Below, one piece after another: positions 1-6,536 of a stretch of DNA of 18,994 bases (the stretch's first letter is position 1; each line of letters starts with the position of its first letter). Location of the stretch: NCBI GenBank assembly GCA_002404465.1, contig DHJT01000066.1:441-19434 (forward strand), read 5' to 3'. This DNA comes from Sutterella sp. UBA4713. Its GTDB lineage: Bacteria; Pseudomonadota; Gammaproteobacteria; Burkholderiales; Burkholderiaceae_F. The notes beneath the pieces are model-generated. The model saw nothing but the letters and a program-made list of their open reading frames with translations, did not search any database and was not told where the DNA came from. Position numbers and translations under genes: made by a program.

Positions 1-1
1 G

Positions 2-85
2 GCAGGTGCTCCTGCCTACCGTTCCGTCTCCGGGATCGGCGCAATTGAACAGATTCGCGATCGAATTTTCGACGCGCTGAAGTAA
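2..85 (+). CDS. adk: Adenylate kinase, C-terminal end (partial)
   Basis: Only the last 27 codons and the TAA stop are in the window. The tail contains AYRSVSGIGAIEQIRDRIF and ends in DALK. From memory it closely resembles the C-terminus of Burkholderiales adenylate kinase ([21 protein letters not shown], then DALK). Adenylate kinase is a cytosolic enzyme that interconverts ATP plus AMP with two ADP; none of its catalytic motifs (P-loop, lid) fall inside the window. The call rests on similarity of a short tail, so it is good but not certain. The gene is followed by a hairpin at 101-128 and then hppA. Confidence 0.75.
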   Translation, partial: AGAPAYRSVSGIGAIEQIRDRIFDALK

Positions 86-100
86 TCGGATTGACTGCGA

Positions 101-145
101 GGTAAGATACCGAACAAGGTTTCTTATCCCGTATTTCTATTGTTG
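101..145 (+). terminator. Probable intrinsic terminator after adk
   Basis: GGTAAGATACC (101-111) pairs with GGTTTCTTATC (118-128) around a 6-base loop. The stem has 11 positions with one U-U mismatch and one G-U pair, and is followed after a few bases by a T-rich but interrupted tract (about 131-153). It lies 15 bases after the adk stop and 90 bases before the hppA start, so ending adk transcription is the simplest reading. It could instead be a leader structure of hppA. Confidence 0.4.
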
Positions 146-218
146 TTTGTTTTATAAACATGTCTTTTTCGCCTTCGGAAAATGTCCGTCGGTCAAAGAG
201 ACGTTTCGGAGTTATGTT

Positions 219-2267
219 ATGACTACAGCTATCTGGCTTGCCATTGCTGCCGGTCTCGTGGCCGTGATTTTCGGTCTCGTCACACGCAGCTGGGTACTCG
301 CCAAAGATGCCGGCAATGCCCGTATGCAAGAGATTTCTCTTGCTATTCAGCAGGGCGCACAGGCCTATTTGACGAAGCAGTACACAACAATTGCGGTTGT
401 GGGTGCCGTCCTCTTTGTCGTGATTCTTTGCGTTCCGGCGCTCGGCATGAAAACCGCCGTCGGTTTTGCCCTCGGTGCCATCCTGTCCGGCGCCTGCGGC
501 TTTATCGGCATGAACGTTTCCGTTAAGGCAAACGTTCGTACGGCTCAAGCCGCTTCCATCGGCATGAAGGAAGCCTTGGACGTCGCCTTCAAAGGCGGCT
601 CGATTACGGGCATGCTCGTTGTCGGCCTCGGACTTTTGGGCGTGGCCGGTTACATGGCCGTTTTGGTGCACTTTGCCCCGGAAAATGCCGGCCTATACGA
701 CACAATCAAGCCTTTGATCGGCCTTGCCTTCGGCTCTTCACTGATTTCCATCTTCGCCCGTTTGGGCGGCGGCATCTTCACAAAGGGTGCTGACGTCGGT
801 GCCGACCTTGTCGGCAAAGTCGAAGCGGGGATTCCGGAAGACGATCCTCGCAATCCTGCCGTGATTGCCGATAACGTCGGCGATAACGTCGGCGACTGCG
901 CCGGTATGGCTGCCGACCTGTTCGAAACTTATGCGGTTACACTCGTTGCCACAATGATGATCGGCGCACTGTCAACCACGGGCGACGCAATGCGCATGGT
1001 CGAATATCCGCTCCTTTTGGGTGCGGTTTCCATCGTTGCCTCGATTATCGGAACGTTCTTTGTCAAGTACACCCCGGGCAAAAAGATCATGACGGCTCTT
1101 TATTACGGCCTGATTGCTGCCGGCGTGATTGCGGCAGTTGCGTTCTGGTTTGTCGGTGACTTTGTCTTTTCCGATGCCTCTATGCTTCCGGAAGGCGTTA
1201 CAACCGGTGCCTTGTTCGGCTCTGCCATCGTCGGTCTCGTTTTAACAGGCCTGATGGTTGTCATCACGGAGTACTACACCGGTACCGAATACGCCCCGGT
1301 GCGTGACGTTGCCAAAGCCTCTACAACCGGCCACGGCACAAACATCATCGAAGGCTTGGCCGTTTCCATGAAAGCGACGGCGCTACCTGTCTTGTCCGTC
1401 GTTGCGGCCATTATGGTCAGCTACACACTTGCCGGTCTTTACGGCGTTGCCATTGCGGCAACCTCAATGCTGACGATGGCAGGCATCGTCGTGGCGCTCG
1501 ATGCCTACGGCCCGATTACCGATAATGCCGGCGGCATTGCCGAAATGAGCGAACTTGATGAGAAGGTTCGTAACGTGACCGACCCCTTAGATGCTGTCGG
1601 CAACACAACCAAGGCCGTCACAAAGGGCTACGCCATCGGCTCTGCCGGTTTGGCTGCGTTGGTCCTGTTCTCGGACTACACACACGCCTTAAAGCAAGCC
1701 TTTAATATTGACTTTACTTTCGACTTGTCGAATCCGTACGTTATCGTCGGTTTGATTATCGGCGGTTTGATTCCGTACCTCTTCGGCGCGATGGCAATGG
1801 AAGCCGTCGGTCGTGCAGCCGGATCGGTTGTTATCGAAGTGCGTCGTCAGTTCAAGGAAATTAAGGGCATTATGGAAGGCAAGGCCCGGCCGGACTACTC
1901 CAAGGCCGTCGGCATGCTAACCGTTGCGGCTATTAAGGAAATGATCGTCCCGTCCGTCCTGCCTGTTATTGTTCCGATTCTCGTCGGTCTGTGCTTGGGT
2001 CCGCAAGCCTTGGGCGGTGTCCTGATGGGGACGATTGTCACGGGCATCTTCGTGGCCATCTCCATGACAACGGGCGGCGGTGCCTGGGATAACGCCAAGA
2101 AGTACATCGAAGACGGTAACTTCGGCGGAAAAGGCAGCGAAGCGCACAAGGCCGCTGTCACGGGTGACACGGTCGGCGATCCGTACAAGGACACAGCCGG
2201 TCCTGCCGTGAACCCGCTCATCAAAATCATCAACATCGTGGCACTCTTGATTGTCCCGATTCTCTAA
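219..2267 (+). CDS. hppA: Membrane-bound proton-translocating pyrophosphatase, K+-independent type
   Basis: This integral membrane pump couples hydrolysis of pyrophosphate to ion (normally H+) export across the inner membrane. The protein is 682 residues and hydrophobic throughout. Family motifs are clear: DVGADLVGKVE at residues 192-202, followed by the acidic substrate-binding stretch DDPRNP (from 208) and the DNVGDNVGDCAG run. A second Asp-rich block (DAYGPITDNAGGIAEM) and the C-terminal block GDTVGDPYKDTAGPA are also present. In the GNTTKA segment residue 465 is Lys and residue 468 is Thr, the pair known to mark K+-independent enzymes (K+-dependent ones have Ala and Gly). The start is ATG 219 because it gives the usual hydrophobic N-terminus (MTTAIWLAIAAG) and has GGAG at 208-211. 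An in-frame TTG at 147 would add 24 non-hydrophobic residues. The gene stands alone between two terminators. Whether it pumps H+ or Na+ is inferred from class only. Confidence 0.96.
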   Translation: MTTAIWLAIAAGLVAVIFGLVTRSWVLAKDAGNARMQEISLAIQQGAQAYLTKQYTTIAVVGAVLFVVILCVPALGMKTAVGFALGAILSGACGFIGMNVSVKANVRTAQAASIGMKEALDVAFKGGSITGMLVVGLGLLGVAGYMAVLVHFAPENAGLYDTIKPLIGLAFGSSLISIFARLGGGIFTKGADVGADLVGKVEAGIPEDDPRNPAVIADNVGDNVGDCAGMAADLFETYAVTLVATMMIGALSTTGDAMRMVEYPLLLGAVSIVASIIGTFFVKYTPGKKIMTALYYGLIAAGVIAAVAFWFVGDFVFSDASMLPEGVTTGALFGSAIVGLVLTGLMVVITEYYTGTEYAPVRDVAKASTTGHGTNIIEGLAVSMKATALPVLSVVAAIMVSYTLAGLYGVAIAATSMLTMAGIVVALDAYGPITDNAGGIAEMSELDEKVRNVTDPLDAVGNTTKAVTKGYAIGSAGLAALVLFSDYTHALKQAFNIDFTFDLSNPYVIVGLIIGGLIPYLFGAMAMEAVGRAAGSVVIEVRRQFKEIKGIMEGKARPDYSKAVGMLTVAAIKEMIVPSVLPVIVPILVGLCLGPQALGGVLMGTIVTGIFVAISMTTGGGAWDNAKKYIEDGNFGGKGSEAHKAAVTGDTVGDPYKDTAGPAVNPLIKIINIVALLIVPIL

Positions 2268-2290
2268 TTTTGGTGTGAGTTCCTGATGAG

Positions 2291-2320
2291 GCGGTGTCTT
2301 GAAAAAGACACCGCTTTTTT
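2291..2320 (+). terminator. Strong intrinsic terminator of hppA
   Basis: A perfect 10-bp stem, GCGGTGTCTT (2291-2300) with AAGACACCGC (2305-2314), is closed by a GAAA tetraloop and followed directly by six T (2315-2320). It starts 24 bases after the hppA stop. This is a textbook Rho-independent terminator and separates hppA from the lipoprotein-folD-prlC group. Confidence 0.93.
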
Positions 2321-2386
2321 GTGCGCGCAGCCTAAAGACTTTCCACTACAATCTGAACTTCTTTACAGAGTGTCGGAAAATATACA

Positions 2387-3625
2387 ATGATGAAATCTTC
2401 CCGATGTGTTTTGCTTGCACTCGGACCTTGTCTTCTTGCTGCCTGCGCTTCGACGCCCTCCGATCCGATTGCGCCTTCGGCTCGGGCACACTATTCGGTA
2501 TTTACCGATTCGACTTGGGAACCGGAATCACATGTCAGAGCTCCGTACGGAGCAGCTGAAATAGATCTTCCGATTACGCAGGCATTAACAGAAGGCGTGC
2601 ACGCTTTTGACGAAACCGATGAAAGTATCTTTTCATTGGAAAGAAACGCAGATGCGACATATCGCGTCATCGAATCACAGCACGGGTCAGGAGAAAAGGC
2701 CTTAAGCTGGGGAACGGGAGCTTCCGTTCTTTACCGCAACGGACTTCCTGTGACCGACTGGGGGAAAGCCCAGGCCCACCTACTTGCCGACGGACGACTC
2801 CTTGTTAAAGTTCGTGGAAAAGCCGATGTCAATTACGCCGTTAAGTTAACCGCTTACAACATTGCCGGGAAACCGATACGCCAGATACTTCGAGATGCCA
2901 ATAACCAACCGGATACCCTTGCCTGGTATATGCGAGACGACTTCGTTTTCCCGAGTGGCTCGATTGCCTATCGTTTTACATACTGGCTCGGCGATAACGA
3001 GGTCATTCAACCCTTCGGCAATGCTTTCACGGGAGCATCGACCCTGGAAAAATTGCTCAAAAATTTCACCGGCAAGCAACCGTATTGTCTATCGTATATC
3101 GATCACACACAGGCGCATCCGTACGCCGTAGCGTTCGAGAAAGAAGCTTCGCCGACAAAGCGTTCGGATCTTTTGCGCAAAAAAAGAGCAATCCGCTCAG
3201 TGCAAATACCCGAAAAAGGGCGCTATGTTCTGTACAGCGCCGATTCGGATGCCCTTTTCTGCCAAAAAAACGCTGATTCAGCTACTGTCTCGGGCAACTG
3301 GACGATTCAAACTATTCACGGGACACGCGTTTTGGAGTTGATGCGTCCCGACAGCGTCGCCGAATCGGATCTGGGCGTTCAGCCGATTAATGCCAAATCC
3401 GTCGGAATCGGATTTGCCGAGGTTTTAACGCCCAACGCGTCTTACGGCCATGTTCGTCGAGTCATTCCGGTCCGTATCCTCCGGAATAATGAACCGATTA
3501 CGGATTTTCGTATCAAATTTAATCGTGTTGCCGCCGATGCCGTCCGAGAGGCACTTGTTGATGCCGCTCGGTCAAAGAAAGCCGAAGACGATTCTCAAAA
3601 GGAAACAACACCCTATGGTCGCTAA
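2387..3625 (+). CDS. Putative outer-membrane lipoprotein of unknown function
   Basis: I do not recognise this 412-residue protein. Its N-terminus is a typical lipoprotein signal: Lys3/Arg6, a hydrophobic stretch at 8-19, and lipobox LAAC with the lipidated Cys at residue 20. Residue +2 is Ala rather than Asp, so under the Lol rule sorting to the outer membrane is expected. The mature part is soluble and polar, with many short alternating hydrophobic strands suggesting beta-rich folds, two further Cys (234 and 292) that could form a disulfide, and a charged tail rich in Lys, Glu and Asp. Two adjacent ATG codons (2387, 2390) could start it; no good ribosome site precedes either. TACAAT at 2347-2352 is a possible -10 without a convincing -35. 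The last 11 bases overlap folD, so the two are probably co-transcribed and translationally linked. Codon use looks like the neighbours. It may be lineage-specific. Confidence 0.8.
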   Translation: MMKSSRCVLLALGPCLLAACASTPSDPIAPSARAHYSVFTDSTWEPESHVRAPYGAAEIDLPITQALTEGVHAFDETDESIFSLERNADATYRVIESQHGSGEKALSWGTGASVLYRNGLPVTDWGKAQAHLLADGRLLVKVRGKADVNYAVKLTAYNIAGKPIRQILRDANNQPDTLAWYMRDDFVFPSGSIAYRFTYWLGDNEVIQPFGNAFTGASTLEKLLKNFTGKQPYCLSYIDHTQAHPYAVAFEKEASPTKRSDLLRKKRAIRSVQIPEKGRYVLYSADSDALFCQKNADSATVSGNWTIQTIHGTRVLELMRPDSVAESDLGVQPINAKSVGIGFAEVLTPNASYGHVRRVIPVRILRNNEPITDFRIKFNRVAADAVREALVDAARSKKAEDDSQKETTPYGR

Positions 3626-4475
3626 ACTCATCGACGGCAAAAAACTTGCCCGAGACATTCGTCAATCGCTTGTTGTTCGTGTTAAAACCCTTGAACAACA
3701 CGGTCACAAGCCGGGACTTGCCGTTATTTTGGTCGGAGAGGATCCGGCCAGTCAGGTCTATGTCCGCAACAAAATTCGTGCTTGCCAAGAAATCGGCATC
3801 ACAAGTTTCGAGCATCGTCTCGAAAGCCAAACAACGGAAGCGGCTCTTTTAGATTTGATTGACAAACTCAATCGAGATTGCACCGTCGACGGTATTCTCG
3901 TGCAACTTCCCGTTCCGAAACACATTCGAGCCCAAAAAGTCATTGCCGCCATTAACCCGGCCAAAGACGTCGACGGCTTTCACACACTCAACGCCGGTCG
4001 TCTCCTGATCGGGAGAAACGAAAAAGAAGGTTTCATCCCCTGCACCCCGGCCGGCATTATGCGCATGATTGACGAGGCCGGTATTGATCCGGAAGGAAAA
4101 AATGCTCTTGTGATCGGCCGAAGCAACATCGTCGGCAAACCGGCCGCGCTCTTGCTCCTTGAGCGCAATGCCACGGTTACGATTGCCCACAGCCGGACGA
4201 AGAATCTAAAGGATCTGGCGCGTCAAGCCGACATTTTGATTGCTGCCGTCGGTCGCCCTCGCATGATTACGCGCGACATGGTCAAACCGGGAGCCGTTGT
4301 CATCGACGTAGGCATCAATCGCGACACAAACAACACCTTGTGCGGTGATGTGGACACAGATGCAGTCCGCGAGGTTGCCGGCGCCGTCAGTCCCGTTCCG
4401 GGCGGTGTCGGTCCCATGACCATCGCTATGCTTCTGGAAAACACCGTGCGAGCCGCTGAAAATCGATTCGTTTAA
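3615..4475 (+). CDS. folD: Bifunctional methylenetetrahydrofolate dehydrogenase / methenyltetrahydrofolate cyclohydrolase
   Basis: This cytosolic enzyme oxidises 5,10-methylene-THF with NADP+ and hydrolyses the methenyl product to 10-formyl-THF, feeding purine and formyl-Met synthesis. The protein is 286 residues, the family's normal size. Visible motifs: YVRNK at 49-53 with catalytic Lys53; GILVQLPVP with Gln97; KDVDGF with Asp120; FIPCTPAGIM near 140-149; the dinucleotide-binding VIGRSNIVGKP at 166-176; and PGGVGPMT at 262-269. The start is ATG 3615, which matches the family N-terminus (MVAKLIDGKKLA) and has AAGGA at 3599-3603. A longer frame open from 3450 only overlaps the lipoprotein gene and is rejected. 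It overlaps the lipoprotein by 11 bases and is followed after 22 bases by prlC, an order familiar from Burkholderiales. It provides one-carbon units used by the thyA/folA pair further along. Confidence 0.97.
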   Translation: MVAKLIDGKKLARDIRQSLVVRVKTLEQHGHKPGLAVILVGEDPASQVYVRNKIRACQEIGITSFEHRLESQTTEAALLDLIDKLNRDCTVDGILVQLPVPKHIRAQKVIAAINPAKDVDGFHTLNAGRLLIGRNEKEGFIPCTPAGIMRMIDEAGIDPEGKNALVIGRSNIVGKPAALLLLERNATVTIAHSRTKNLKDLARQADILIAAVGRPRMITRDMVKPGAVVIDVGINRDTNNTLCGDVDTDAVREVAGAVSPVPGGVGPMTIAMLLENTVRAAENRFV

Positions 4476-4497
4476 TCTTTGTGTTTTTTAATTTCCC

Positions 4498-6525
4498 ATG
4501 ACAAACCCACTTATCGAACAAGGCGATTTATTGGCCTTTGACAACTTAGACGCCTCGTGTGTAACACCGGCCGTGCGTGTTTTAATTGCTGATGTCAGCA
4601 AAGCTTTTGACCGCGTGACCGACAAAGACACACCGGCCACTTGGCAAGATGTGGTAATTCCGCTTCATGCGGCCCAAGAGCGTCTTGCTCGCGCTTGGGG
4701 TGCCGTCGGACACCTAATGAGTGTTGCTGACTCCAAGGAATGGCGCGAGGCCTACCAAGCCAATCTGCAAGACGTCACGGCGCTTTCGATGAAACTGGCA
4801 CAAAGCGAGGCCTTATTTGCCAAGTACAAGGCCATACGCGCCGGCGACGCTTTTGCGAATCTGACAGCAGAGCAGCAACGCGTCATCGACCACACACTCC
4901 GTGACTTTCGACTGAGCGGCGCGGATCTTCCTGAAGAGAAAAAAGATGCTCTGCAAGCAATTGCACAAGAAACAGCGCAACTGTCACAACGCTTTAGCCA
5001 AAATCTCCTTGACGCCACCGATGCTTTTTCTCTTGACTTTAAGGATGCCGCCCCCTTAGCCGGCATTCCGCAAAGCACACTTGACTTGTATCGAGCCCGT
5101 GCCAAAGCAGCCGGCAAGGACGGGTATCGCATCGGGCTGACTGTACCCGATTATCTACCCGTGATGCAATATGCCGAGAATCGTGAACTACGCCGCACAT
5201 TGCATAAAGCCTACTCAACACGCGCATCGGATTTAGGACCTGCCGAACACGACAACGGGCCGATTATCGCTCGCCTGTTGGCTCTACGAGCCCAAGAAGC
5301 CGAACTGCTGGGTTTTAAAAACTATGCGCAATTGTCCCTTGCCACCAAGATGGCAGAAAGCCCGGAGGCAGTTATTGCCTTTTTAACCGACATGGCTAAG
5401 CGTGCTCTTCCATACGGCCGGCGTGACATGGCTGAGCTCACGGAGTTTGCAAAAAAAAATCTCGGACTCAATCCGCTTTTTTCTTGGGACAGGGCATTTG
5501 CTTCAGAAAAACTGCGTGAAGCTCGGTACTGTTTTAACGAAGAAGAAGTACGCTCTTATTTTCCGCTTCCGAAGGTTTTGTCCGGCTTGTTCGGCCTTGC
5601 CCAAAAACTCTTCGGGATTCATATTGAAAAAGCTCAGGCCCCCGTTTGGCATCCCGACGTCCTTTTTTTCAACGTTAAAGACGACGCCGGAAATGTTATC
5701 GCCCGCTTTTACGCCGACTTGTATGCCCGCGCCGGAAAACGATCCGGCGCCTGGATGGACAGCGCCCGTGACCGAGAAAAACTTCCGGACGGCACAATTC
5801 GCACACCGGTTGCCTACCTTGTCTGCAACTTCACACCGCCCGTAGACGGCAAGCCCTCGTACCTAACACATCGGGATATCGAAACAATTTTCCACGAGTT
5901 CGGTCACGGTCTGCAACACATGCTCACACGCGTCGATGTTTCCGATTTATCGGGTATTAACGGGGTTGAATGGGATGCTGTGGAAATGCCGAGCCAATTT
6001 ATGGAAAACTGGACCTGGAATTACGAAACGCTCGCATCTCTTTCCGAAAAACAAGATACAAACGAATCGCTTCCGCGATCTCTCTTTGACAAAATGCTGG
6101 CGGCGAAAAACTTCCAGTCAGGTCTCTTTTGTTTGCGACAGTTGGAATTTGCGCTCTTTGACATGCGTATCCATACGGAACCAACTCCAGATGCAACTGC
6201 TGTATTAAAAGAAGTTCGTCAATGCGTTTCCGTTGTACCTTACGAAGATTACGACCGTTTTGCCCAATCGTTCGCCCATATTTTTGCCGGAGGCTATGCT
6301 GCCGGCTATTACAGCTATAAATGGGCCGAGGTCCTTTCAGCCGATGCGTTTGCCGCCTTTGAAGAAGCCGGCCTTTTTGACGTCGAAACAGCCCGTCGTT
6401 GGCGTGATGAAGTTCTGGCAACCGGCGGCAGCCGAGATGCGGCCGACAGTTTTAAAGCCTTCCGCGGCCGTGCCCCGAAAATCGATGCTTTAATGCGCCA
6501 CAGCGGTCTGACCGTCCCTCTCTGA
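4498..6525 (+). CDS. prlC: Oligopeptidase A (M3 family zinc metallopeptidase)
   Basis: This cytosolic peptidase degrades short peptides, including cleaved signal peptides. The 675-residue protein aligns from end to end with my memory of E. coli oligopeptidase A (about 680 residues), from MTNPLIEQGDL to the C-terminal FRGRAPKIDALMRH. The zinc site is intact: HEFGH at 466-470 and the third ligand Glu496 in VEMPSQFMENW. Other family blocks are YSTRASD, LGFKNYAQLSLATKMAESP, FYADLYARAGKRSGAWMD, and FAHIFAGGYAAGYYSYKWAEVLSADAF near the C-terminus, where the substrate-contacting Tyr residues lie. ATG 4498 is chosen for this N-terminal match, although no Shine-Dalgarno sequence is visible in the T-rich 22 bases after folD. 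It may rely on read-through from folD. It converges on glnE with only 11 bases between the stop codons. Confidence 0.96.
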   Translation: MTNPLIEQGDLLAFDNLDASCVTPAVRVLIADVSKAFDRVTDKDTPATWQDVVIPLHAAQERLARAWGAVGHLMSVADSKEWREAYQANLQDVTALSMKLAQSEALFAKYKAIRAGDAFANLTAEQQRVIDHTLRDFRLSGADLPEEKKDALQAIAQETAQLSQRFSQNLLDATDAFSLDFKDAAPLAGIPQSTLDLYRARAKAAGKDGYRIGLTVPDYLPVMQYAENRELRRTLHKAYSTRASDLGPAEHDNGPIIARLLALRAQEAELLGFKNYAQLSLATKMAESPEAVIAFLTDMAKRALPYGRRDMAELTEFAKKNLGLNPLFSWDRAFASEKLREARYCFNEEEVRSYFPLPKVLSGLFGLAQKLFGIHIEKAQAPVWHPDVLFFNVKDDAGNVIARFYADLYARAGKRSGAWMDSARDREKLPDGTIRTPVAYLVCNFTPPVDGKPSYLTHRDIETIFHEFGHGLQHMLTRVDVSDLSGINGVEWDAVEMPSQFMENWTWNYETLASLSEKQDTNESLPRSLFDKMLAAKNFQSGLFCLRQLEFALFDMRIHTEPTPDATAVLKEVRQCVSVVPYEDYDRFAQSFAHIFAGGYAAGYYSYKWAEVLSADAFAAFEEAGLFDVETARRWRDEVLATGGSRDAADSFKAFRGRAPKIDALMRHSGLTVPL

Positions 6526-6536
6526 AAGACGCAGCT

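Noticed and set aside
91..108. TTGACT and TAAGAT as a promoter for hppA
   Set aside because: They are only 6 bases apart, too close to act together, and TAAGAT is part of the hairpin stem.
3450..3614. Upstream extension of folD
   Set aside because: The added residues lie inside the lipoprotein gene and do not resemble FolD; ATG 3615 gives the family N-terminus.
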